From positions 124,001-188,000 of the forward strand of contig CALOCQ010000003.1 of assembly GCA_942491885.1 (NCBI GenBank): DNA of 64,000 nucleotides. The letters are read 5' to 3'. Shown here one piece after another: positions 8,123 to 17,182 of the stretch (the first letter of the stretch is position 1; every line of letters starts with the position of its first letter). This stretch comes from CALBPI01 sp942491885 (GTDB lineage: Bacteria > Pseudomonadota > Gammaproteobacteria > Steroidobacterales > Woeseiaceae). The notes under the pieces are model-generated. The model did no database searches and had not been told where the DNA came from. It saw only the letters and a list, made by a program, of their open reading frames with translations. The position numbers and the translations under genes are program-made.

Positions 8123-8953
8123 ATGTTCGAGATAAGTATTCGCCGCCTGCGCGGCGCGGCAGCAACCATGGTGGGGTTCGGTTTGCTCGTCGCGAGCGTC
8201 AGCGCCTGCGGTGACGCGCGCCAGAGCCCGCCGGCTGACGATGTAGCCGCCGCTGGCGCACCGACGCCTGCCAATTCGCAAGCGACTGGCGACGGCGATG
8301 CGTTGGTGCAGCGTTATGAGCAGGGTCGCGCGTCTCGCGACGGCATCGGCAAGCGATACATGGGGCGCGAGATATCGCATGTGATGGGTCATCGCGGTGC
8401 CGCGTGGCTGGAGCGTCCGCGCCGCGAGCGCGAGGAACGCACCGACCTGCTCATCGACAATTTACCGCTGACGGAAGATTCTGTTGTGGCCGATATCGGT
8501 GCCGGCACCGGCTATTTCTCGTTCCCCGTCGCCGCGCGCGTGCCGCAGGGGCGGGTGCTCGCTGTCGACATCCAACAGGAAATGCTCGATATCGTCGCCG
8601 CCCGCAGCGCGGAAAACGGCATCGCGAATGTCGAAACCGTCATGGGTACCGAGCGCTCGCCTAACCTGCCCGCGGCAAGCGTAGATCTGGCATTCATCGT
8701 CGATGCCTATCATGAGTTCTCCTATCCCTACGAGATGGGCGCGGCGATCCGCGATGCGTTGAAGCCGGGTGGTCAGCTAGTGTTGATCGAATACCGTGCC
8801 GAGGACGCCAGCGTGCCGATCAAGACGCTGCACAAAATGAGCGAGCAGCAGGCACGCGCGGAAATGGCCGCGGTCGGGCTCACCTGGCTGCGCACCGAGG
8901 AATTTTTGCCGCAGCAACACTTCATGGTGTTTGAGCGATCCGCGGAGGAGTAA
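8123..8953 (+). CDS. Predicted lipoprotein with class I SAM methyltransferase fold
   Basis: About 276 residues. The first 30 have a basic start, a hydrophobic core and a lipobox-like LVASVSAC, then a linker rich in Ala, Pro and Ser. This predicts export and lipidation at the cysteine near residue 29. The rest is a Rossmann methyltransferase: VVADIGAGTGYFSFPVA for SAM binding, an acidic VLAVDIQQEM second strand, and LKPGGQLVLIEYRAED. Cytoplasmic SAM is not expected outside the inner membrane, so location and activity are at odds; see findings. GGAGAC lies a few bases before the ATG, and the gene follows the GT2 gene by ten bases. Confidence 0.8.
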   Translation: MFEISIRRLRGAAATMVGFGLLVASVSACGDARQSPPADDVAAAGAPTPANSQATGDGDALVQRYEQGRASRDGIGKRYMGREISHVMGHRGAAWLERPRREREERTDLLIDNLPLTEDSVVADIGAGTGYFSFPVAARVPQGRVLAVDIQQEMLDIVAARSAENGIANVETVMGTERSPNLPAASVDLAFIVDAYHEFSYPYEMGAAIRDALKPGGQLVLIEYRAEDASVPIKTLHKMSEQQARAEMAAVGLTWLRTEEFLPQQHFMVFERSAEE

Positions 8954-8985
8954 CATAGGCTCCCCGAGGTCACGGCGAAAAAGAG

Positions 8986-11031
8986 ATGGATGAGGGTGGC
9001 GAGGTGATGTGGCGGCCGGATCAGAGCCGGATCGACAACGCGAACATTACCGCTTTCTCTGCCTGGCTCGCCGAGCACGAAGGCATCGACGTTCACGACT
9101 ACGCCGCGTTGTGGCAGTGGTCGGTCGATGAGCCGGCGCGTTTCTGGCTCAGTCTCTGGCGCTACTACGATGTGCAGTCGACAGAGCCGCCCACTACTGC
9201 GCTCGGGAGTTCCGTCATGCCTGGCGCCGAATGGTTTCCGGGCGCGCGCCTCAACTACGTCGATCAGGTCTATCGCCACGCCGGGTCGGACGCGCCGGCG
9301 GTTATTTGCCAGACGGAATCCGGAGCAACGCAATCGTTAAGCTGGTCGCAGATGCGCCGCCAGACCGCGGCACTCGCGCATACCCTGCGCGACGAACTCA
9401 ACGTCAAACCGGGCGACCGTGTCGTCGCCTACATGCAGAACATCCCCGAGACGATTGTGGCCTTTCATGCCGTCGCCAGTATCGGCGCGGTGTGGTCGGT
9501 GTGCGCGCCGGATCTTGGTGTGCGGGGTGTGTTGGATCGATTTTCGCAGATCGAGCCGGTGGTATTGATTGCAAGCGACGGCTATCACTACGGCGGCAAG
9601 GCTTATCCACGCGCTACTGAGGTTCGCGACCTGCTCGCCGGTCTGCCATCGGTGCGAGCGTGTATCAGCGTGCCGGCCCTCGGCGAGGTATCGGCTGCGC
9701 CGGATAAAGACGCGCCGGCTTCGGGCAACTCAGCAGCGAGAGCGTCATCAGCTGGCGTGCAGGCCAACATCACGCACCTTGGCTGGGAGCGGGCAACTAA
9801 AGGCGAGCACACGCTCAGCCCGATCGCCGTCGACTTTGCGCATCCGTTATGGGTTGTCTATTCGTCCGGCACGACCGGCAAGCCCAAAGCGATTGTTCAC
9901 GGGCACGGCGGTATTCTGCTCGAGCACCTCAAGCAGGTGGGTCTGCAGCTGGACCTGGGAGCAGGCGATCGATTCATGTGGTTTTCCAGCACCGCCTGGA
10001 TGATGTGGAACTACAACATCGCCGGACTGCTGGTCGGCGCGACGGTGTGTTTGTTCGACGGCAATCCCGGCAAGCCGGATCTGTTTCGTTTGTGGCAGGT
10101 CGTCGACGATCTCGATATCCATTACTTCGGCGCGGGTGCGGCCTACTTCGAGGCCTGCAAGAACGCCAGCCTGTCGCCGCGCGAGCGCTTCGGGCTAAAG
10201 GCGCTCAGGTCCATGGGGGCGACCGGCTCGCCGCTGTTGCCGGACGTTTTCGACTGGATCTATCGCGAGGTTGGTGAGGATATTTATCTGTCGTCGATAT
10301 CAGGCGGCACCGATTTTGCGTCCGCGTGCGTCGGTGGCTCGCCGACGTTACCGGTGTGGCGCGGCGAGATCGCCTGCCGCTCGCTCGGCTGCGCGGTGTA
10401 CGCGTTTGATGACAACGCGATGCCCGTTGTCGATGCGGTCGGCGAGCTGGTGATCACCGTGCCGATGCCGTCGATGCCGGTGTACTTCTGGAACGACAGC
10501 AACGACGAGAAATATATCGACGCGTATTTCTCGACCTTCCCGGGCGTGTGGCGTCACGGTGACTGGATACGCATTACGTCGCACGGCAGTGCGGTGATTT
10601 ACGGGCGCTCGGATTCGACCATTAATCGCCAGGGCATCCGCATGGGTACCAGCGAGCTCTACCAGGTCGTCGAGGCATTGCCGGAGATTGTCGATAGCCT
10701 GGTCGTGGACCTCGAGTTCATGGGGCGCGAGTCTTATCTGCCGCTGTTCATTGTGCTGGGCGAGGGCGTGACGATGAGTGACGCATTGCTGCAGCAAATC
10801 CGCGGCGGCATTCGTGAGAATCTTTCGCCGCGCCATGTGCCGGACGACGTATTCGTCGTCGCCGACATTCCGCGTACCTTCTCCGGCAAGAAAATGGAGA
10901 TTCCGGTTCGCCGCTTATTGCTCGGCCAAGGCGAGGCAGCTGCGATTAACCGCGATACGATGGCGAATCCGGGCAGCATTGACTGGTTTGTCGATTTCGC
11001 GGCGCGACTCGAAGAAAGGCGCCCCGCCTAG
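8986..11031 (+). CDS. Acetoacetyl-CoA synthetase (acetoacetate-CoA ligase)
   Basis: About 681 residues, slightly longer than the usual 640-660. It is an ANL-superfamily enzyme that activates acetoacetate with ATP and CoA. Visible motifs are the phosphate loop YSSGTTGKPKAIVHGHGG, the segment MWFSSTAWMMWNYNIAGLL, the adenine-binding SISGGTDFA, GDWI, and the C-terminal TFSGKKMEIPVRR with the catalytic lysine. An Ala/Ser-rich insertion at about residues 238-262 accounts for the extra length. Start 8986 follows AAAGAG; ATG 9007 (MWRPD) is an equally plausible family-like start. The next gene acts on acyl-CoA, so a link to storage-lipid turnover is possible. Confidence 0.92.
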   Translation: MDEGGEVMWRPDQSRIDNANITAFSAWLAEHEGIDVHDYAALWQWSVDEPARFWLSLWRYYDVQSTEPPTTALGSSVMPGAEWFPGARLNYVDQVYRHAGSDAPAVICQTESGATQSLSWSQMRRQTAALAHTLRDELNVKPGDRVVAYMQNIPETIVAFHAVASIGAVWSVCAPDLGVRGVLDRFSQIEPVVLIASDGYHYGGKAYPRATEVRDLLAGLPSVRACISVPALGEVSAAPDKDAPASGNSAARASSAGVQANITHLGWERATKGEHTLSPIAVDFAHPLWVVYSSGTTGKPKAIVHGHGGILLEHLKQVGLQLDLGAGDRFMWFSSTAWMMWNYNIAGLLVGATVCLFDGNPGKPDLFRLWQVVDDLDIHYFGAGAAYFEACKNASLSPRERFGLKALRSMGATGSPLLPDVFDWIYREVGEDIYLSSISGGTDFASACVGGSPTLPVWRGEIACRSLGCAVYAFDDNAMPVVDAVGELVITVPMPSMPVYFWNDSNDEKYIDAYFSTFPGVWRHGDWIRITSHGSAVIYGRSDSTINRQGIRMGTSELYQVVEALPEIVDSLVVDLEFMGRESYLPLFIVLGEGVTMSDALLQQIRGGIRENLSPRHVPDDVFVVADIPRTFSGKKMEIPVRRLLLGQGEAAAINRDTMANPGSIDWFVDFAARLEERRPA

Positions 11032-11214
11032 CCCGCACGCACTGCTCATGCGCCCTGGCGGACGCCTGCGAGTCCGGGTTATGCGTCGAAAAACCCCTAA
11101 TTTAACAGGCGAAATGTGCGCTTATGCGCTATTCTAAAGGGTCTGCCGACTGGGTCGTGCGCATGTTTTTCGTGACTGCGCTACCCGGCCTACGCCTTAA
11201 CCCGGGATTTCAGC

Positions 11215-12975
11215 ATGCAACAATTGTCAGGTCTTGACGCGACGTTTCTTTACATGGAGACAGCCAACACGCCGATGCATATCGGCAGTCTGTGCATCTA
11301 CGATCAGTCGACCGCGCCCGGCGGGCAGGTAAGATTCAAAGATATCCTGGCGTTCTACGAAGAGCGTTTGCACCGCGCAAAAGTTTTCCGCCAGCGGCTC
11401 GCACGCGTGCCTATGGGGCTGGATCGTCCCTACTGGATCGAGGATCCCGATTTCGATCTCGAGTTTCATATCCGGCATATCGCGTTGCCCGCGCCGGGTG
11501 ACTGGCGTCAGCTATGTATTCAGACCGCCCGCCTGCACGCGCGTCCGGTCGACCTGAGCCGGCCGTTGTGGGAAGTGACCGTTATTGAAGGACTCGACGC
11601 GGTCGACAATGTGCCGAAAGGCAGCTTCGCCGTGGTCAGCAAGATTCATCACGCGGCTATTGATGGCGTCTCCGGTGCCGAGATTGCCGAGGCGCTGCAT
11701 GACCTGAGCCCGCAAGCCGACGTCAATGGTCCCAGCCGGGAATGGGTCGCCGAACGCGAGCCAACCGGCCTGGAAATGCTGGCCCGCACCACAGCGCGCA
11801 CGGCGACAGCCCCGGTACGACTCTATCGCGCGGCGAAGAGCGGTTTGCCTGCCGTCGGGCGATTGGTCGGTGGCCTTGCGACGCGCGAGCTGACGCCGCC
11901 GCCGTCTGTGCCGCGTACTCGCTTTAACAGCAATGTGACATCACACCGGGTGTTCGACGGGGTTACGTTCTCGCTGGACGACATTCGCGCGATCAAGAGC
12001 AGCCAGCCGGGCTGCACGGTTAACGATGTTGTTGTCAGCATCTGTGGTGGCGCATTGCGCAGCTACCTTGAATCCAAGTTCGAGCTGCCCGAAGAATCGC
12101 TGGTTGCGATGGCACCGATGTCGACGCGACGGCCCTCGGAACAGCGGAGCGAGGGCAATCTCGTTTCCGCGATGAGTTTGCCGGTGCGCAGTGATATCGC
12201 CGATCCGCTGGAACGCTTGTTGGCGGTCAGCGAGGCAAGCAAGAATGCGAAAAAGATGACGTTTGCGGTCGGGCCGGATCTGGTCGCCAGTGCCGCCGAC
12301 TTCCTGCCGACGACCACAGCGGGTCTTGCCGTCAAGGCTTACTCTCGTATGCGCATGGCTGAGTCAATACCGCCGATGTTCAACACGGTCATCACTAACG
12401 TGCCGGGGCCCAATGTGCCGCTGTTCTCGATGGGCTCCAAGATGGTCGCGAACTATGGCATCGGACCGGTTGTGCATGGCCTTGGTCTGTTCCAGCCGGT
12501 GCTCAGCTACAACAACAAGATCACCATCAGCGCGGTGTCCTGTCGCGAGATGATGCCTGATCCGGCGTTCTACATCGATTGCCTGCAAGCATCTTTCGAT
12601 GCGCTGAAAGCGGCAACGATCGGAAAGGCCGGTGTTGCTGCGAAACCGGCAGACGCGAAGTCGAAGGTGGACGCGCCGGCGAAGGCGAAGCGCGCGACTA
12701 AGAAGACGACCAAGAAAACCGCCAAGAAAGCAGCTAAAAAGACCGCTAAGAAGACTGCTAAGAAGACTGCCAAGAAAACCGTCGAGAAGAAGGCGAGCAA
12801 GGCGAAGTCCGCTGCGTCGTCAAAAAAGTCGGTGGATAGCAAGTTCGACGCTAAACCGAAATCGGCTGCGAGCACGAAAACGGTTACACCGAAGGCGAGT
12901 AGCGCAGCGGAATCAGCGCAGCCGACAGCCAAAGTGCAGCAACTCAATGGCGGCGAGCACGCCGCAACGGAATAA
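11215..12975 (+). CDS. Wax ester synthase/diacylglycerol acyltransferase with lysine-rich tail
   Basis: About 586 residues. Residues 1-460 are a complete WS/DGAT acyltransferase. The catalytic HHAAIDG lies at about 145-151, the start is LSGLDATFLYMET, and the C-terminal part has NVPGP and YGIGPVVHGLGLFQ. The family esterifies fatty alcohols or diacylglycerol with acyl-CoA to make neutral storage lipid at the cytoplasmic membrane and lipid droplet surface. From about residue 462 the protein continues for about 125 residues in a Lys/Ala/Thr/Ser tail with repeated KKTAKK units, resembling histone H1 or AlgP. The tail is in frame and ends at a normal TAA. The function of the tail is unknown. Confidence 0.92.
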   Translation: MQQLSGLDATFLYMETANTPMHIGSLCIYDQSTAPGGQVRFKDILAFYEERLHRAKVFRQRLARVPMGLDRPYWIEDPDFDLEFHIRHIALPAPGDWRQLCIQTARLHARPVDLSRPLWEVTVIEGLDAVDNVPKGSFAVVSKIHHAAIDGVSGAEIAEALHDLSPQADVNGPSREWVAEREPTGLEMLARTTARTATAPVRLYRAAKSGLPAVGRLVGGLATRELTPPPSVPRTRFNSNVTSHRVFDGVTFSLDDIRAIKSSQPGCTVNDVVVSICGGALRSYLESKFELPEESLVAMAPMSTRRPSEQRSEGNLVSAMSLPVRSDIADPLERLLAVSEASKNAKKMTFAVGPDLVASAADFLPTTTAGLAVKAYSRMRMAESIPPMFNTVITNVPGPNVPLFSMGSKMVANYGIGPVVHGLGLFQPVLSYNNKITISAVSCREMMPDPAFYIDCLQASFDALKAATIGKAGVAAKPADAKSKVDAPAKAKRATKKTTKKTAKKAAKKTAKKTAKKTAKKTVEKKASKAKSAASSKKSVDSKFDAKPKSAASTKTVTPKASSAAESAQPTAKVQQLNGGEHAATE

Positions 12976-12981
12976 GCCGGG

Positions 12982-13014
12982 CCCCGACTGTGAGTAAGTG
13001 ACTCACAGTCGGGG
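12982..13014. terminator. Perfect 14-bp hairpin after the WS/DGAT gene
   Basis: CCCCGACTGTGAGT (12982-12995) and ACTCACAGTCGGGG (13001-13014) pair perfectly around a five-base loop, starting seven bases after the stop codon. No T-run follows, so it may be a terminator of a weaker kind, an mRNA-stabilising hairpin or a protein-binding palindrome. Confidence 0.6.
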
Positions 13015-13304
13015 ACGACCGTTGGGGGGGTATGGTTTGCCGACGCGAAGCCATGTTCGGATGACGGGGGGCGTACAACTGATGTGCTCCGCGCCGGCAA
13101 TTAGTGGCGACATGTCTGCCGCTTATCTATGTATTAGCAAGCCGCGTGCCAATAATCATACCTGGCGGGCTTATTTTATTTCCTTCGATCTATCAAAGGC
13201 TTGCCGGATTGCTGCCAGAGCGCTTGTCGGCCTGCCGGCGGGCCTGTCGATTTGAAATGGTGCAGGGGCGCCCGGTTGTGCGCCAACATTGTGCAGCGCA
13301 GCAG
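13015..13304. other. Intergenic stretch without a supported gene
   Basis: Between the hairpin and the convergent K+ channel gene. It contains a stretch around 13120-13200 with more A and T than the neighbourhood. Short open frames on both strands lack ribosome sites and family features. I see no RNA gene here. Confidence 0.5.
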
Positions 13305-14351
13305 CTAGTCCGCGCGGGCGTGCTCCGGCGATGCACCACAGGTCGGGCAACGTTTCTCGATGCCGCCATTGCGTAACATCGCCCGTGTCCTTTCTTCGTC
13401 GAGGATCATGCTGGCGGTGTGGTCGCTGAGCCCCAGCCGGTCGCGGAGCGCATCAAGTCCGCGTTGCTCGTCATCGGAAATGATGCCGTCACGCAGAGCA
13501 TTGTCCGATTCCGCCCTGTATTGCTCCGTGCGACGTCGCAGTTGCTCGGTGAAAGCAGAGGCGAGAATACCGGTTGGCAATGCGACCATCGCGATGCCGA
13601 CCACCGATATCAACGCACCGAACATTTTGCCTGCGGGCGTGATCGGCGTGATGTCGCCGTAGCCGACGGTTGTCAGCGTCGCGAACGCCCACCACATTGA
13701 CGCAGGGATACTCGAGAACGCTTCCGGCTGAGCGGCACGCTCGAAATAATACATTCCGGTCGCCGCGATCAGCATCACGACAATCAGTACAAACAGTGCG
13801 GCGGTAAACGATCGCAGGTTTTCACGAAAGACGACACCCAGCGTATCGAATGCGGCCGAGTACCGCGTCAGCTTCAGAATCCGCAACAACCTCAGTGCAC
13901 GAAGGAAACGCAGGTCGGATGAGGCGACAAGCCCCAATGTCGTCAGGTAGAACGGTACGATTGAAATGAGATCGATGAGTGCGCCCGGCGAGAGTATGTA
14001 GCGCAGGCGCTTTTTGAACATGCCGCCGGACATCGATTGGTAGTGGGGTTGTTCCACCGATGCCCACACGCGCAGCACATACTCAACGCTGAACACGCAA
14101 ATCGTCAGCCACTCGATGGTGTCAAAAATCGCACGCTGTTTGCGGTACAGCGCGTCGATTGACTCGAGGACGATACCAATGACGCTGATACAGATCAGGC
14201 TGATCAGGATCACATCGATCGCGATGCTGAGCGGATCCTTGCTGGTATCGCGTTCCAGCAGCTGATGCATTCTCTGGCGCAGCCGTGGCCACGGCGACAA
14301 TTGTGTGTCACCGCCGCTGTGATCTGCTGTGGCGAGCGATTCGCTCTGCAT
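13305..14351 (-). CDS. Voltage-gated-type potassium channel / ion transporter
   Basis: About 348 residues. Six membrane helices form a voltage-sensor-like unit, with an arginine-spaced S4 (LRFLRALRLLRILKLTRY) and a pore loop with the K+ selectivity filter TTVGYGD. After S6 comes a cytoplasmic tail of about 85 residues with a coiled region, a short helical-hairpin SHOCT-like part, and a terminal CPTCG that could be half of a zinc site. The start is taken at ATG 14349-14351; a TTG at 14390 would add 13 residues. It lies 87 bases downstream of the coiled-coil/Gly-rich gene and may belong to the same transcript. Confidence 0.9.
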   Translation of the reverse strand: MQSESLATADHSGGDTQLSPWPRLRQRMHQLLERDTSKDPLSIAIDVILISLICISVIGIVLESIDALYRKQRAIFDTIEWLTICVFSVEYVLRVWASVEQPHYQSMSGGMFKKRLRYILSPGALIDLISIVPFYLTTLGLVASSDLRFLRALRLLRILKLTRYSAAFDTLGVVFRENLRSFTAALFVLIVVMLIAATGMYYFERAAQPEAFSSIPASMWWAFATLTTVGYGDITPITPAGKMFGALISVVGIAMVALPTGILASAFTEQLRRRTEQYRAESDNALRDGIISDDEQRGLDALRDRLGLSDHTASMILDEERTRAMLRNGGIEKRCPTCGASPEHARAD

Positions 14352-14438
14352 TGCCGCGTCTCTTGCTGTACTACAGCTTATGGCGGCCAATCGGGCAAAA
14401 CCTTGAATGCACAGGCATTAGCGCGGTTTCCCGCTGCG

Positions 14439-15875
14439 TCAGAAGCCGCCCTTGGTGCGGAATCCGCCGCCGCCGCCACCGAAGCCGCCACCACCACCAA
14501 AGCCGCCGCTGCGCGGCAAGCGGACACTGCGCGGCATGTTCGGTATCTTGATACCGCCCATACCGATACCGCCGCTGCGTTGCGATGTGCGAGATCTGCG
14601 AAAGCGTTGGGCATGGCGGATGGTTTTCCAGAGCTGATCACTGGACACCAGGCCGCGCAGGAATTCCGCCAGCATCAGGTCGACCTTGCCATCTCCGTCG
14701 ATCCGGCTGTTTTCCGCGTCATAGTTCCGGTCGCGGAATCGGCGCCGGATACTGGTCAGCTCATTGACCCGACTGGCGCGACGCGAATGCAGATCACGGT
14801 GATCGGCAAGGTAGAGCGATAACCGCTGTTCCTCGTCGCGCAGGTCGGCAAGCTCGTCGACCATTGCGTCGTCGTCGACATTGTTGGTCAGGGCGGCTTC
14901 GCGGCGAAGCTGCGGCACGGGCTCGGCGCGGAACTGCTCGTCGAGCACCTGCATCGCCTGCTTGAACAAAGGATCGCTGGCCGATGAGTACTGCTCACGC
15001 TGGGCGATCAGCGTGTCGAAGCGTTCCTGCGCCACTTCGACGGCGGCCTCAGTGTTGCCCAATGCCGTCTGGCGACCCGCGATATCGGCTTCCAGCGATT
15101 CGCAGCCGGCTGCGACATCGGCGCTGCGTTCGTATGTTGATAACGTTTCGGCAAGTGCCGCTGCTTTTTCCTCGAGACGATGGGTGTGACTGGCCAGCCG
15201 TCTCGGGATCTCGTTGAGCGTGTGGTAGTTGCGTCTTGCCGGTTCATAACGGATATGTCGCGCAACCATCTGATCGAAGAACCGTGCGATCAGGCCGGCC
15301 CGGTAGTCAATGGTGCCGTAGCCGCGTGACCATAAATACATGAACAGGCTGTCCTGCTCGTAGGGCTGGCGTTTCTCTTCGCGCCGGGCCTGCGCTTCTG
15401 CGGTCTTGGCCTGCGCGTTGGCGGCCACCTCCAGCGCGTGCTCGACCTCCGCGGTCTGGCGCTGATATTCGTCATCGTCTCCGAGACTGGCGTCGACTTG
15501 CTGCAACAAGGCGTCCAGCGCGAGTTCGGCCTGCTCCAGCTCGTTTGCGGCGTCGTCGCGCTGCGACTCCAGCGTCTTGAGCTGAGTCTGACATTCATCG
15601 ATCGCCTGCTCGAGGGCGCCGAGCTCACGGTCACGGTCTTCCAGCAACGCCGCGGCGCGGGCATCGGCGGCGTCAACCGCCGAGACAAAGCGCGAGGCCG
15701 AAAGGTCTGCCAGACGCATTCGCGCTAAACGTTGGTAGATACCAGCTTCCCGGCGACGATTTCGGCCGAGCGAGGCACTGGCGCTTTGCAGCTCGACGTC
15801 GAGCGCTCTGAACTCGTCGCGTGACTGGCTGAGCGCGCGATCAATATCGCTTAACAAGGAACGACCGCTCGTCAT
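14439..15875 (-). CDS. Large coiled-coil protein with Gly/Phe-rich C-terminus
   Basis: About 478 residues. No signal peptide or membrane helix is visible. Residues 1-170 and 230-350 are charged heptad-like coiled coil. Between them a folded island contains DSLFMYLWSRGYGT and GLIARFFDQMVARHIRYEPARRNYHTLNEIPRR. After residue 400 a basic region runs into a Gly/Phe-rich tail (GGFGGGG repeats) ending in TKGGF. The ATG overlaps the stop of the upstream DUF6384-like gene by four bases (ATGA), implying coupling. I do not recognise the family. The partners suggest a structural component of an envelope-associated complex. Confidence 0.65.
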   Translation of the reverse strand: MTSGRSLLSDIDRALSQSRDEFRALDVELQSASASLGRNRRREAGIYQRLARMRLADLSASRFVSAVDAADARAAALLEDRDRELGALEQAIDECQTQLKTLESQRDDAANELEQAELALDALLQQVDASLGDDDEYQRQTAEVEHALEVAANAQAKTAEAQARREEKRQPYEQDSLFMYLWSRGYGTIDYRAGLIARFFDQMVARHIRYEPARRNYHTLNEIPRRLASHTHRLEEKAAALAETLSTYERSADVAAGCESLEADIAGRQTALGNTEAAVEVAQERFDTLIAQREQYSSASDPLFKQAMQVLDEQFRAEPVPQLRREAALTNNVDDDAMVDELADLRDEEQRLSLYLADHRDLHSRRASRVNELTSIRRRFRDRNYDAENSRIDGDGKVDLMLAEFLRGLVSSDQLWKTIRHAQRFRRSRTSQRSGGIGMGGIKIPNMPRSVRLPRSGGFGGGGGFGGGGGGFRTKGGF

Positions 15876-17164
15876 CGCAAGCCCTCCCAGCGATTGATGA
15901 AGCCGCCGGGCGTATCGATCGTATAGCCGATATCGAGATAGCCGCGCGGTTTCTCGCCAACCAGTGATTGTTGGATGATGCCGTCGTCGGACTTGTCCTC
16001 GCGTATACGATTGAACTCAGCCTCGCTGACGCGGATACCCCACAGGCGCACGGTGCGCGTGCTGCCGTCCTCCTCGGAACGAATTTCGAGCGGTACGGCG
16101 CGGTTGTTAGTGTCGAGCGCCTCGACAACGAGGTAGTAGTTGCTTGCCCGGGCGTTATTCGGTGGCTCACGGATCACACCGCTCAGCACGCCGGGCCGTG
16201 ACACCACGCGTACCTGATAGGTTTGGCCCAGTCGCGTGACCATATCGGCAAGCGTATCTGCGGCGAGCGCAGCGCCGGACGCGTCGCCTTGCCGAAGCGA
16301 CGCCATCGCGTTGTCGTAGATATTGTCTATTCGCGCGTCGAGCCCGGACTCCACCGCGAGTGATTTGGCATCGTCGCGCAAGCCCGCGAGTCTGTCCGGC
16401 AGGTCGGTGAGATTATCCAGCAACGTGATCGCCGTCTCGACCTCATCAAGGGCGTTACTGGCGCCCGATAACGCCGCGCGCTGACGTGTCAGCAGGTCCT
16501 CGACTTCGGCCTCACGACTGACGAGGTTATCGCCGTCGAGCACCGGTAATTGTTCCAGTGTCGCGGCCGCGATCAGCGCAGTTTTGGCGTCGGCCAGCCC
16601 GCGTTGTGCTGTGCTAATGGTGGCGGCAAAAATATCACCGTTGCCGGCCAGACTTTCGCGCGCAGACAGATTTCTCGCAAGCCGGGCACGCCGCTGTTGT
16701 AATGACGTCAATTCGGCGTTGGCCAGCGAGACGTTCTGGTTCAGTGTGTTGGCCTGTTCCGTCAGCGCGCGTTGCGCAGGCCATTCGACAAAGCCAACCC
16801 AGCCGGCCGCGATAATCGCTGCGAGCACAGCAACAACGGCAAGCCCGCCGCCGATCCGTTGCCGGTTAATCCAGGCTTTCAGCAGGCTGGTCCTGAGCCC
16901 CGCAGGTGGCGGCTCATAGGCATATTGACGCGCTTTCAATGCCGCGACGCCGGCGATAATCATCGCTTCGCTAACATCGATGCCCTGCGCGGAATAGGCG
17001 GCGCGCACGCGCGCGACTAACGCCTCCTCACGCGCGTCTTCATTGAGCGCATGCCTGACAAGCTGCTGCTCATGGCGCAGCGTATCGACGACATCCATCG
17101 CGAGGATGACATCGGTCAGCCCGATGTCGTGCCCGGGCGTGTCCTGCTGCGTTTCGTTCGACAT
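15872..17164 (-). CDS. DUF6384-like single-helix membrane protein
   Basis: About 430 residues. The N-terminal 110 residues are soluble and helical (LTDVILAMDVVDTLRHE). One strong membrane helix follows (GGGLAVVAVLAAIIAAGWVGF), then a long helical coiled region and a beta-rich C-terminal domain containing YYLVVEALDTNNRAVPLEI, TVRLWGIRVSE and GYLDIGYTIDTPGGFINRWEG. The layout matches my recollection of DUF6384 proteins, whose role is not established; the name is tentative. It sits 18 bases after the coiled-coil gene at 17183 and overlaps the next gene by four bases, so all three are translated from one message. Confidence 0.65.
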   Translation of the reverse strand: MSNETQQDTPGHDIGLTDVILAMDVVDTLRHEQQLVRHALNEDAREEALVARVRAAYSAQGIDVSEAMIIAGVAALKARQYAYEPPPAGLRTSLLKAWINRQRIGGGLAVVAVLAAIIAAGWVGFVEWPAQRALTEQANTLNQNVSLANAELTSLQQRRARLARNLSARESLAGNGDIFAATISTAQRGLADAKTALIAAATLEQLPVLDGDNLVSREAEVEDLLTRQRAALSGASNALDEVETAITLLDNLTDLPDRLAGLRDDAKSLAVESGLDARIDNIYDNAMASLRQGDASGAALAADTLADMVTRLGQTYQVRVVSRPGVLSGVIREPPNNARASNYYLVVEALDTNNRAVPLEIRSEEDGSTRTVRLWGIRVSEAEFNRIREDKSDDGIIQQSLVGEKPRGYLDIGYTIDTPGGFINRWEGLR

Positions 17165-17182
17165 GCGTGTGAGGGTTGCGTG

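Noticed and set aside
12570..13100. Long minus-strand open frame antisense to the WS/DGAT tail
   Set aside because: It reads as Phe/Ala/Val repeats because it is the complement of the Lys-rich repeats; no ribosome site and no family features.
13104..13376. 90-codon plus-strand frame after the WS/DGAT gene
   Set aside because: Runs into the antisense of the K+ channel gene and lacks a ribosome site.
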